This document shows positions 1 to 8,299 of a DNA stretch of 64,000 nt, piece after piece (positions within the stretch are counted from its first letter, which is position 1; each line of letters opens with the position of its first letter). The notes under the pieces are model-generated. The model ran no database searches. It saw only the letters and a program-made list of their open reading frames with translations, and was not told where the DNA came from. A program made the translations under genes and the position numbers. This DNA comes from Sediminispirochaeta bajacaliforniensis DSM 16054 (lineage in GTDB: Bacteria > Spirochaetota > Spirochaetia > DSM-16054 > Sediminispirochaetaceae), in contig NZ_KB899414.1 of the NCBI RefSeq assembly GCF_000378205.1, positions 116,293 through 180,292 of the forward strand, in the 5' to 3' direction.

Positions 1-1
1 C

Positions 2-853
2 AAGAAAAGCAATCAAAACTATATCCTGGAATGTATTGCAGCACTCCTTTTCCTTGCCTTTATTTTCCCCTTCTTTATTGTACTTATCAATTCGGCAAAA
101 GGATCTTTCGAGGTCACCCAACAGCCTATGAAGTTACCGGACGATTGGTCCATGATCCTCAAAAATATGGTATCGATCTGGACAAATCCAAATATTCAAT
201 ATCAGAACTCATTTATCTCTTCCTCGCTCATCACAGCAATCTCTTTAGTCGTCATCGTTATGTTTTCCAGTCAGGCAGCATGGGTGCTGGTACGGACAAA
301 AACACGGATAAGCAGGTTCTTTTTTTTCATTTTCGTCGCAGCCATGGTCATCCCTTTCCAGATCGTCATGTTCCCTCTTCTCTCATGGTTTCGTATGATC
401 TATACGGTAACAGGAATACGTTTATTACGAACGTATCAGGGAATGATCCTTGCCTATCTTGGTTTCGGCCTTTCCCTCTCGATTTTTATGTATCATGGAT
501 TCATAAAAAGCATTCCCCTAGAATTAGAAGAAGCAGCAACTATCGACGGCTGCTCAAAAGCAAGAATTTTTTTCACCATAATATCTCCCATTCTCAAGCC
601 GATTCATGCTACAGTAGTGGTGTTGAACGGTATCTGGATCTGGAATGACTATCTGCTTCCCCTTCTGATACTTGGCAAGGGTAATAGAGTACAAACAATT
701 CCCCTTGCTGTTGCAAACTTTGCGGGGGCCTATGTCAAACAGTGGGACCTGATTCTAACAGCCATTCTTATGGCAATGATTCCGATCATCATATTTTTCC
801 TTCTTGCCCAAAAACATATTATTCGGGGCATGGTAGCAGGCTCAATTAAATAG
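2..853 (+). CDS. Carbohydrate ABC transporter permease, MalG type (5' end cut off by window)
   Basis: Inner-membrane subunit of a CUT1-type sugar importer. The frame is open from the first bases, so the start lies outside the window, but 283 residues are visible and this family is usually about 280, so only a few residues are missing. Hydrophobic segments are spread along the chain. The cytoplasmic EAA loop that docks the ATPase is clear (EEAATIDGCS, followed by KARIFFTIISPILKP) roughly 100 residues from the C-terminus. The ATPase, binding protein and second permease must lie to the left. The LacI-type regulator starts 4 bases after the stop, so the two are surely co-transcribed. The substrate cannot be told from the sequence. 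Confidence 0.93.
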   Translation, partial: KKSNQNYILECIAALLFLAFIFPFFIVLINSAKGSFEVTQQPMKLPDDWSMILKNMVSIWTNPNIQYQNSFISSSLITAISLVVIVMFSSQAAWVLVRTKTRISRFFFFIFVAAMVIPFQIVMFPLLSWFRMIYTVTGIRLLRTYQGMILAYLGFGLSLSIFMYHGFIKSIPLELEEAATIDGCSKARIFFTIISPILKPIHATVVVLNGIWIWNDYLLPLLILGKGNRVQTIPLAVANFAGAYVKQWDLILTAILMAMIPIIIFFLLAQKHIIRGMVAGSIK

Positions 854-857
854 CATA

Positions 858-1868
858 ATGGACAGCACTATTAGCGATGTGGCAAAATTAGCGAAGGTAT
901 CTCCCTCTACGGTCAGCAGGGTCATTCATAACAGCCCAAGAATCAGCGATCAAACAAAAAATCGGGTAAGAGAGGCTATGAAAAGCCTTGGGTACCACCC
1001 CAATGCAGCCGCAAGAAGTCTAGTACGAGGTGAGACAAAGACTATAGGTCTCATTATCCCAAATTCCGAGAATGATCTTTTCTTTCGCCCCTTCTTTATC
1101 ATGGCGATGCGCGGAATCAGCATAGAAGCCCAGAAACAGGGGTATAATATCATGTATGCATTCTCAACCAGCCAGCCGGAAGAGGTTGAGTTCCTTCAGC
1201 GTTTTGTCCAGAGGAGTCTTGTTGACGGGATTATTCTGATGGCGGCAAGACAACACGACAGTTGCATGGAGTACCTCGAAAGTCGGGAGGTTCCTTACGC
1301 TGTCATCGGTCATCCAGGACATGAATATCCCAATGCAATGTGGGTCGATAACGATAATTTCAAGGCAATGTACGATGTAACTGCGACACTTTTCGGCCTA
1401 GGACTTCGCCGTATCGCTTTTCTCGGAGGCGTCCCTGAAATGAGCGTAACGAGGGACCGATTAAGGGGATATAAAGAGGCGTTTACCACCCATGAAATCG
1501 ATATCGATCAGGAACTGATACACACCTCAAGTGGTTTTCAGGAGGAAGATGGATATCAAGGAGCAAAGGAATTGCTAAAAAAAGCCGCCCCTGAAGCTTT
1601 TGCGGCTGCAGATGATCTCCTTGCTTTGGGAGCTTTGCAATACATGGAAGAAGAAAATATTAGGCTGCCAATTATAGGATTCAACAATACAATCAAAGGC
1701 TCGATACAGCACCCGACCCTAAGCTCGGTAGACATCCTCCCCGATCAACTTGGAATACAGGCGGCCGAGCTTCTCATTAAGAGGCTGAAAAATGAGCCGC
1801 TATCAACAAACTTCCGGATAGTGGACACATGCCTTATTGAACGGGAAACAACGCTTTTTTTCCGCTGA
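858..1868 (+). CDS. LacI-family transcriptional regulator
   Basis: A 336-residue sugar-responsive repressor. The N-terminal helix-turn-helix and hinge helix are typical (TISDVAKLAKVSPSTVSRV near residues 4-22, then NAAARSLVRGETKTIGLIIP). The rest is a periplasmic-binding-protein-like effector domain, ending with the usual segment containing HPTLSSVDILPDQLGIQAAELL. The ATG is 4 bases after the permease stop with no clear ribosome-binding site, so translation is probably coupled. Being the last gene of a sugar transport operon, it likely controls that operon and its own level. No operator can be assigned because the operon promoter is outside the window. Confidence 0.92.
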   Translation: MDSTISDVAKLAKVSPSTVSRVIHNSPRISDQTKNRVREAMKSLGYHPNAAARSLVRGETKTIGLIIPNSENDLFFRPFFIMAMRGISIEAQKQGYNIMYAFSTSQPEEVEFLQRFVQRSLVDGIILMAARQHDSCMEYLESREVPYAVIGHPGHEYPNAMWVDNDNFKAMYDVTATLFGLGLRRIAFLGGVPEMSVTRDRLRGYKEAFTTHEIDIDQELIHTSSGFQEEDGYQGAKELLKKAAPEAFAAADDLLALGALQYMEEENIRLPIIGFNNTIKGSIQHPTLSSVDILPDQLGIQAAELLIKRLKNEPLSTNFRIVDTCLIERETTLFFR

Positions 1869-1921
1869 CATAAAGGTTGAAACCGTGTTCGCTCCAAGAG
1901 TATCGGTATATACTTATGACT

Positions 1922-4357
1922 ATGGCAAAGCAGCCCCCAAAACGGTACCGTCCCGGAGAACTCGACCGAACACGAAACCGGATCGGTCCGCTTTCAAAAG
2001 AAGAAGCACAACGGATGGCTGAGCTTCTCGGTGGAGAGGTTGGTATCGAGCGGGAAGACCCCCTTCTTGAAGAACGATACAGGAAATTAAAAGAGCGAGC
2101 CTACGGTGACAGAATTCTCCAGGCGGATACCCTTTCGGTCTCAAAAACCAGGGAAAATCCAGGAATATCGAAAGCCGATGAGACTTTTTTCCGACAGGAA
2201 GGAGGAATCAAACGAAGCTACACCAGCCGATTCAGAATCTGGTATCTTGCAAGCCGCCCCGAATTCGCCATCATGCGGAGACGCAACGCCTGGGCCGCTC
2301 TTTTGCCGTTCTCTCATCCACAGGAACTTCTCCATCCTAAATTTGTGCTTAACAGCAGTGAAATTTTTTACCGGCGGGTCGAGACTGTGGTGCTCTCACT
2401 TCGGGGTATTCTCCGACGAGTGGAGAAAAACCGTATTCATCAGCTTCGCAGCCCTTTTTATCGACAGATTGCCGAATCCATCAAGGAATGGGAGATCGAG
2501 GCGCTTCACCGGGAGCTTTCACGCATTCAGCTTCATCCCCGACACGTATCGATACGGGATTTTTCCAGGGTTGTCTTTTTTCTCTACCGTCCATTCATCC
2601 AGCTTCAGAAGCTGAGTCCCGTTACGATCCAGAGGGCGTTTCGCCACCTCTACGACCTTTCACTCCTGGAGCTTCCCAAAAGAAATCTTGAAGCGGATAG
2701 GATGCGGCGCTATTATGCGGCGGCGAGTAGCGAATTGTACTATATCTTTGAGACGCTCCCGGTGCGATGTTTTCCGCTCCTGCTTTTGCTTTTTGCAGAA
2801 AAGCCGGTGCAGTATCGGGAGTTACTCGACGAAAAGGAAGAGAAAATTCTGGAGTTTTTCCGCCTGAATAAGCAAGAAGTGATCGATCCCCCTGCGCCGA
2901 AGAGCGAGGGAAAGCCATCCGAGGAGGAAGAAGCCAAGCAAGCGGAAACGGAACATACGACGACGCAGGCAAGGGACGAAGAGCAAGAAACCTCCGACAT
3001 CCCGGAAACTGAGAGTATCGGTTTTCGTCGCAGCCTTTTGATGCTTGAGAGGCTCTTCCCCGGTTCGGGTTGGATGGGGCTTTCCGATCATCCGGATCTG
3101 TTCCCCTATTTTGATCCGATTCTAAAACTTCCCCAAGAAAGCGGCCTCATACCTCCAGGGGACCCGATGCAGTATGTGGTAATTCTTACCGTAATATTGA
3201 GTGAACTGCTCTACGGCTTTCGCGAAGCAGAAATGGGAAGCTTCCTTGATGAAAAAGAGACACCTACGGAGATTGCTCCCATCTTTGAAGAGATCGAAGG
3301 AAACTGGCATCGTTTCCTCGACGAGCTCATAGAAAAACAGTATCTTGGAACCTTACGTGATTATTGCCGGAATGTCGAACGATCCTTCGATTTTGTGCTT
3401 TCGGAATACGGAAAGCGCATAGAGGCCGATATTCTCTTTCTCCGCCAACGATACCTGTTTCCAAACCTCCAACACTCCATCCCCAAATATCTACGTCCCA
3501 GGAACCTGCCGCCCATACCAAAGTTTTACGAATCGGTTTCACAACTGAAAACACTTTTTGCTTGTATGGCAATGGAAGAGGGAGCCCAATCCCTGAAAAA
3601 CCCGGCACAAACCTATCACTTTCCGGTACCCAATACTTTGAGCAGGCGTCTTGATACCATCCTCGACCAGGGAGAGGGGAGCCGATCGTTCAAGAACCTC
3701 GCCCGTTACTCATACGCAGTTAGTCTCGTGCTCGACCGTATCTTGCGGCAGGAACATAGCGCCCCGACTCCCCTTTATCGACATGTCGACCAGCGGCAGG
3801 ACCTGCCTGTTTACTCGGTTACCAGCCTCGATACCGGAAAACTTTTACGAAGATTCGAAGCAAGAAGATCGCCTGCTCCCGATATCGAAGATTTGACGGG
3901 CAATTATGATGAACTTACCGGTCTTGCCGGAAATGGGTTGGTGGAGCGAGAACTCTGTGCCGTCCTGGCAGAAAGAAGCGGCAGTACGGCTGTTCTCCGT
4001 ATCAGAAGCGGCTGCGAAAGGGCATTGGAATCGGCGAAACGGATCGAATCGGAATTGCGCCTCTTTCAGGATCAGCTTTTCAGGCTCTTCGGAAATGATT
4101 TCCTTGCAATTCTCACCGAAACCGAAAAAGATACGGCCGTAGAAGTGGCAAAACGCATAGCACAACGACTGGAACTTCCCGAAAAGCCGGGACCGGTTAT
4201 TTCCGTTCTTATTCCCCCGGAAAAAGAGGAGAAGGAGCAGACGGATGTAAAAGGACTCCTGGGAGAGATCGAGGCCTCGGTGCCTGCAGGAGCGCTTCCC
4301 ATGGGAAGCAGGATCTACTTCTGGAATGGGGAAGAACAGAAACCGGAGTTGCTTTAA
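1922..4357 (+). CDS. Large spirochaetal protein with degenerate GGDEF-like C-terminal domain
   Basis: An 811-residue soluble protein whose family I do not recognise over most of its length. The first 650 residues are charged and helix-rich, with a low-complexity acidic stretch (SEEEEAKQAETEH) in the middle. The last 150 residues resemble a GGDEF fold: YDELTGLAGN matches the usual domain entry, and RLFGNDFLAIL sits where R(x)GGDEF would be, so the catalytic glycine pair and acid are lost and cyclase activity is unlikely. No signal peptide or membrane segment is seen. I chose ATG 1922: TATACT lies 7 bases upstream and there is no Shine-Dalgarno. ATG 1916 or TTG 1877 are possible. Convergent with thyX, 14 bases apart. 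Confidence 0.7.
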   Translation: MAKQPPKRYRPGELDRTRNRIGPLSKEEAQRMAELLGGEVGIEREDPLLEERYRKLKERAYGDRILQADTLSVSKTRENPGISKADETFFRQEGGIKRSYTSRFRIWYLASRPEFAIMRRRNAWAALLPFSHPQELLHPKFVLNSSEIFYRRVETVVLSLRGILRRVEKNRIHQLRSPFYRQIAESIKEWEIEALHRELSRIQLHPRHVSIRDFSRVVFFLYRPFIQLQKLSPVTIQRAFRHLYDLSLLELPKRNLEADRMRRYYAAASSELYYIFETLPVRCFPLLLLLFAEKPVQYRELLDEKEEKILEFFRLNKQEVIDPPAPKSEGKPSEEEEAKQAETEHTTTQARDEEQETSDIPETESIGFRRSLLMLERLFPGSGWMGLSDHPDLFPYFDPILKLPQESGLIPPGDPMQYVVILTVILSELLYGFREAEMGSFLDEKETPTEIAPIFEEIEGNWHRFLDELIEKQYLGTLRDYCRNVERSFDFVLSEYGKRIEADILFLRQRYLFPNLQHSIPKYLRPRNLPPIPKFYESVSQLKTLFACMAMEEGAQSLKNPAQTYHFPVPNTLSRRLDTILDQGEGSRSFKNLARYSYAVSLVLDRILRQEHSAPTPLYRHVDQRQDLPVYSVTSLDTGKLLRRFEARRSPAPDIEDLTGNYDELTGLAGNGLVERELCAVLAERSGSTAVLRIRSGCERALESAKRIESELRLFQDQLFRLFGNDFLAILTETEKDTAVEVAKRIAQRLELPEKPGPVISVLIPPEKEEKEQTDVKGLLGEIEASVPAGALPMGSRIYFWNGEEQKPELL

Positions 4358-4371
4358 TACGGCGCCAAGCG

Positions 4372-5211
4372 TCAAAGAGCAGGATCGTCCATTCCCAGTT
4401 TTGCAAAAAACTCCTTTCGTTCGCTTCCCTCTAGTCCGACGGAATTACCGGCAATCAGGCTGCGAAGGGCATCCAGCTCGGGAGCAGAAAAATTCTCGGC
4501 ATTGAGCACAAAATCACGAAAGGCTTCGGAGGCCAGGGGACAAACCCCCTCGACGATCTCAAGGATCACGGCGGCGTAGGCACGAATCTCTTTTTGGGCG
4601 TGCGCATCGAGGCGAAGCTTCAGAAAATGAAAAAGGTTATGGAGATCCATTTGCCAATACCATTCGGTGTAAAGGCTTAAGGGGAGATCGATTCGTGCTA
4701 TCTCCCTTGCAATCCCCATATCGAGCATACGGTTATAACCATCCCACACCGCAGCCCTGCCGCTTTCAAACACTCCCCGGACCTCTTTCGCGACATCCGC
4801 TTCCACAGCCTCGTTTTGCCTTCCCTGTTTATTGTCGCTGCTTTGATACGCAATATCTTCATCCTGCGGAAGGTAGAATTCCTCTTTCATGATGCTGTAT
4901 CGCCCGGAAATTTCATTTAACCGTCCGGTCCGGTGCCGTACCCACTGGCGGGCAACAAAGATGGGCATCTTTACATGGAAGGTAAAAACCACCTGTTCAA
5001 AGGGGCTGGTGTGCTGGTTTCTCATCAGGTAGCGAATCAATCCCCGGTCGCGGCGATAACTGGTCGTACCGCCTGCATAACTTACCCTGGCCGCCTCGAC
5101 GATGCGCCTATCATCACCAAGATAATCGACAAGACAAACAAAGCCCTTGTCCAATACCGGAAATTCCTTATCAAGCAGCTTATCGGCTTCCTGATTCTCT
5201 AAACGTGCCAT
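4372..5211 (-). CDS. thyX: FAD-dependent thymidylate synthase ThyX
   Basis: Makes dTMP from dUMP using FAD and methylenetetrahydrofolate. The ThyX signature RHR-x7-S is intact (RHRTGRLNEIS, residues 92-102), and the flanking motifs HTSPFEQ and GRYS are as expected. The length of 279 residues is at the upper end for the family. The start at 5211 (MARLEN) is chosen because GGAGAGGAG lies just upstream; an in-frame ATG further out (5274) has no such site. It is a single-gene unit that runs toward the preceding + strand gene. It is probably the cell's route to dTMP, though a ThyA elsewhere cannot be excluded. Confidence 0.95.
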   Translation of the reverse strand: MARLENQEADKLLDKEFPVLDKGFVCLVDYLGDDRRIVEAARVSYAGGTTSYRRDRGLIRYLMRNQHTSPFEQVVFTFHVKMPIFVARQWVRHRTGRLNEISGRYSIMKEEFYLPQDEDIAYQSSDNKQGRQNEAVEADVAKEVRGVFESGRAAVWDGYNRMLDMGIAREIARIDLPLSLYTEWYWQMDLHNLFHFLKLRLDAHAQKEIRAYAAVILEIVEGVCPLASEAFRDFVLNAENFSAPELDALRSLIAGNSVGLEGSERKEFFAKLGMDDPAL

Positions 5212-5323
5212 CACAGTCTCCTCTCCGGATGTATTGTAGCCCATCAACGCAGAGATCAACAAGCCAGTCAACAAGGTCAGAATTCATTGACAGAGCCCCT
5301 CTCCATCGTGTAAGGATATGGGT

Positions 5324-6604
5324 ATGGACATACGCGAGGCACATGAACCTCAACAAGAGTTTCGCCTCGACAACGCGGCGAAGATTTTCCCCTCGTTGCT
5401 GACAAAACAACAGACAACGATATTTCGCCTCTCGGCAAATATCGACAAAGCAGTGAATATTAGGATATTGCAGGAGAGCCTGTCGGCGATGCTTGTTCGT
5501 TGTCCCTATTACAAGGTCCACCTGCGCAAGGGCCTTTTCTGGTATTATCTCGAACCGTGTGACAGCGAAGCGCGAATCGAGGCGGAAAGCAGGTATCCCT
5601 GCCTCTATCTACCCTATAAAAAGCCGGGAGTCCTCCCCTTTCGGGTCCTCGCCTACCAAAACAGGATAGCATTCGAGATTGCCCACTTCATTACCGACGG
5701 GACCGGTGCTCTCAATTTTCTTAACGGCCTTCTGCTTGAATACCTCCGCCGCCGGGGGGAGAAGATCGATCCCGAAGGGCGTATCATCGAATGTACAGAT
5801 CCACCCGATCCCAAAGAAGGCGAGGACAGTTTTCGCATCCACTATGAAAAAGGGGTCCCCCAGGCAAAACAACTTCCTCCGGCCCTTCAGCTCGGTGGAA
5901 AACAGGAAAAGCCTCCCATTTTCCATGTTACGGAAGGGAGGATGGAGAGTGCCGATCTGAAACGGGAGGCTTCCCGCTACGGGGCAACTATCGGAGAGTT
6001 CATCACCGCCTTACTGATCGATGTGGCACAAGAGGTGATGGCACGCAGAAAGTTAAAACCGCGCCCTATTCGCATCAGCATCCCCATTAACCTCCGCAAG
6101 GTCTATCCCTCGATCACCATGCGCAATTTCGCCCTGTCGGTGGAACCGGAGATCGATCCGCGGCTTGGTGATTTTCAATTTGGCGATATTGTTGCAAAGG
6201 TTCACCATTTTATGAAGATGGAACTCGATCAGCGGATGATCAAACGGCAGCTTGCCCGTAACATCGAAGGGGAAAAGAATCCTTTTGTCAGGATCACCCC
6301 GCTGCTCTTTAAAGATCCACTGCTTCGTCATTTTTACGGCATTTTCGGAAGAAAGGCCTTTACCTTGAGTTTTTCCAATCTGGGGCGAATCCAAATCCCC
6401 GAGCAGATGAAACCCTTTATCAAGGCCTACCAATTTCTTCCACCGCCTCTTAAGCAAAGCGTCAATGCCACATCCGTCGCCTACGCCGGTAAGACCAGCC
6501 TTTTTATCACCTCGACGGTCCAGGACCGTTCTGTCGAACGCCTGGTATACACCCGATTGCGGAAGATGGGCATCCGCGTATCTGTTACGACAAACAGGAG
6601 GTAA
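5324..6604 (+). CDS. Condensation/alcohol-acetyltransferase-like protein (HxxxDG acyltransferase fold)
   Basis: A 426-residue soluble protein resembling the chloramphenicol-acetyltransferase/NRPS-condensation superfamily. Near residue 120 it has HFITDGTGALNFL, a match to the HxxxDG active-site motif, and a later segment (SFSNLGRI) resembles the channel-side motif of AATase-like proteins. The acyl donor and acceptor are unknown. The start at ATG 5324 is preferred over ATG 5318 because AAGGA ends 7 bases before it. The gene for a zinc-ribbon membrane protein follows after 4 bases, so the pair is translated together. It is read as an acyl-transfer enzyme working at or near the membrane; this is inference. 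Confidence 0.72.
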   Translation: MDIREAHEPQQEFRLDNAAKIFPSLLTKQQTTIFRLSANIDKAVNIRILQESLSAMLVRCPYYKVHLRKGLFWYYLEPCDSEARIEAESRYPCLYLPYKKPGVLPFRVLAYQNRIAFEIAHFITDGTGALNFLNGLLLEYLRRRGEKIDPEGRIIECTDPPDPKEGEDSFRIHYEKGVPQAKQLPPALQLGGKQEKPPIFHVTEGRMESADLKREASRYGATIGEFITALLIDVAQEVMARRKLKPRPIRISIPINLRKVYPSITMRNFALSVEPEIDPRLGDFQFGDIVAKVHHFMKMELDQRMIKRQLARNIEGEKNPFVRITPLLFKDPLLRHFYGIFGRKAFTLSFSNLGRIQIPEQMKPFIKAYQFLPPPLKQSVNATSVAYAGKTSLFITSTVQDRSVERLVYTRLRKMGIRVSVTTNRR

Positions 6605-6608
6605 ACCT

Positions 6609-7472
6609 ATGGCATATTGTCCCCGCTGCGGGGTCGAAGTTGAAGACAGGCTCGAAGCCTGCCCCCTCTGCGATACCCCCATCCCCCAGGAAGTAAGAGA
6701 GCATCAGGAAAAGCCCGCCAGCTTTCCAAAGGATGTTATTCCGCCCAAACCTCTCTATCGAAAACTCACCGACCGACAGAAGAATATCCTTCGGGTCTCC
6801 CTTATTCTCTTTCTCGGTCTCTTCCCCATAGCTCTCACCGCAGGTATCGATCTTGCCAGAAACGGCGATGTCACCTGGTCCTACTATGTTGCAGTTCCCC
6901 TCATCGGTGGCGCAATCATCGCCTGGCTCTTTGTCAAATATGGGAAAAAGCCGCTCATCTCGGTTACTGCCATGATGCTTATCGTCCTGATCATCCAGCT
7001 ATTGGTGGGGTATCGCAATGCCCCCGGCAGGTCCATCCATGCGTCGGAACTTCCCTATTTTCTGGCTTCGTTTGCGGCGGTGGAACTCTTTCTCCTCTAC
7101 ATCGTGAAACGCAGGCCCCCGGTACTTTTACTACTGGCTTTCCTTGTTCTGGATGCAATCCTTCTAATTGTCGCGATCGAACTAATCACCTCTGCTACGC
7201 TTTCCTGGTCCCTGATCGTTGTATCCGCCCTTTTTCCCTTGGGACTCTACCTTGTCTATGCCCGGTACACAAAGAAAAAGGGACTAAACCTCGCCGGTTT
7301 TTTCTTTCTCGACCTCACGGTGATGATGATCGTTCTTAATCTCTCTATTCAGGGGAAATTGACCTGGTCATTGATTACAGCACTGATCTTTCTTCCCATA
7401 TCGGCGTTCTTTTATGTGCTGCATGTGGTCTTGTTCAACGATACCGACTGGAAAAAAGCCCTTCATCTGTAG
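6609..7472 (+). CDS. Zinc-ribbon membrane protein (DUF6320-like)
   Basis: A 287-residue protein starting with a rubredoxin-like zinc ribbon (CPRCGVEVEDRLEACPLC, two CxxC knuckles within the first 25 residues), then a short charged linker and about eight hydrophobic segments to the C-terminus. I recall this layout as DUF6320. The ATG has AGGAGG at 5-7 bases. It is cotranscribed with the acyltransferase-like gene in front. Its 3' end overlaps the oppositely oriented rsmE by 38 bases, with no terminator between them. The function is not known; it may anchor or regulate the enzyme encoded upstream. Confidence 0.72.
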   Translation: MAYCPRCGVEVEDRLEACPLCDTPIPQEVREHQEKPASFPKDVIPPKPLYRKLTDRQKNILRVSLILFLGLFPIALTAGIDLARNGDVTWSYYVAVPLIGGAIIAWLFVKYGKKPLISVTAMMLIVLIIQLLVGYRNAPGRSIHASELPYFLASFAAVELFLLYIVKRRPPVLLLLAFLVLDAILLIVAIELITSATLSWSLIVVSALFPLGLYLVYARYTKKKGLNLAGFFFLDLTVMMIVLNLSIQGKLTWSLITALIFLPISAFFYVLHVVLFNDTDWKKALHL

Positions 7473-8208
7473 CAAGAAGAATGGCAAGGGCTGCAGTGGA
7501 TGCTGTTTCTGTTCTCAAAATTCGCCCACCAAGCCCAGCAAAGCTCCATCCTGCTTTACTGAAAAGCTCCCGTTCGTGATCGCTCCAGCCCCGTTCGCTT
7601 CCCACCGCAAGCACAGCAGGCAGCTTTCCGGCAAATTCGAAAAGCGGTTTCGACGGAGCTATATTATCCAAGGTAATCCGCAGGTACTCCGGAGAAAATA
7701 TGGCATCTGAAAGATAGCGATCGAGGCTCTCAAAGAGGCGGAGAGCAGGAATCATCGTGGCTGAAGCCTGGACGACTCCGTCGATCAGATAGCGTTCGGC
7801 CTCTCCCGAGCTCCAGAGCTTGGCTTCCCGATAGCTCCGCTCTCCGAGGTCCGTTCCGACAAAACTGATGGAGGAGACCCCCAGCATGGCAGCCTCCCGC
7901 AGGATACGTTTGGCGCAGATAGGCCTGACCTGACCGACAACAAGATCCAACAGAAAGGGGCCGATTCCGGCGGGCTCTTCCCTCTCCCCGGAATCGGGAA
8001 CAAAGGAAAGCACTATACCATCTTCTTGTATCTCATCAACGGAAGCCTTCCCCCGGAGACCGTTTGCAATACCGGCCCTTACGGTATCGCCCTTTTTCGC
8101 CCCCAGGATCTTAAGTAGATGGCGGGCCCGATCATCGGACAGAGGAAGAAAGAAATTGGATTGCCCCTTGTCGCTTCTATCGGAAGGGAAAAACAGTAGA
8201 ATGTTCAT
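7435..8208 (-). CDS. rsmE: 16S rRNA m3U1498 methyltransferase RsmE
   Basis: Methylates N3 of U1498 in 16S rRNA, using a SPOUT (knotted) fold. The 257 residues match the family length. The N-terminal PUA-like part contains DRARHLLKILGAKKGD, and the C-terminal knot region contains AVGSERGWSDHE and LGGRILRTETA, which correspond to the SAM-binding GPEGG and LGxRILRxETA motifs; here the first is the variant GSERG. No Shine-Dalgarno is seen; instead TATAGT lies 8 bases before the ATG, with TTGCGG 17 bases further out. The 3' end overlaps the zinc-ribbon gene by 38 bases. Confidence 0.93.
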   Translation of the reverse strand: MNILLFFPSDRSDKGQSNFFLPLSDDRARHLLKILGAKKGDTVRAGIANGLRGKASVDEIQEDGIVLSFVPDSGEREEPAGIGPFLLDLVVGQVRPICAKRILREAAMLGVSSISFVGTDLGERSYREAKLWSSGEAERYLIDGVVQASATMIPALRLFESLDRYLSDAIFSPEYLRITLDNIAPSKPLFEFAGKLPAVLAVGSERGWSDHERELFSKAGWSFAGLGGRILRTETASTAALAILLATDEGLFSSRYR

Positions 8209-8216
8209 GCCGTTCT

Positions 8217-8245
8217 ACTATACGACCGATCTTCTCGTGCCGCAA
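8217..8245 (-). promoter_or_regulatory. Candidate promoter of rsmE, very close to the start codon
   Basis: Reading leftward, TTGCGG (8240-8245), a 17-base spacer and TATAGT (8217-8222) resemble a sigma-70 promoter. Only 8 bases separate the -10 hexamer from the ATG at 8208, so transcription would start at or next to the start codon. The -35 match is weak. Confidence 0.45.
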
Positions 8246-8299
8246 CGTGGTAGCCGACAAAAATCAAAACCCTTATATTGAAATGAAGCGAGGTTTTGT

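Noticed and set aside
5212..5274. Longer thyX starting at 5274
   Set aside because: The extra 21 residues do not resemble the ThyX N-terminus, and the strong ribosome site fits the start at 5211.
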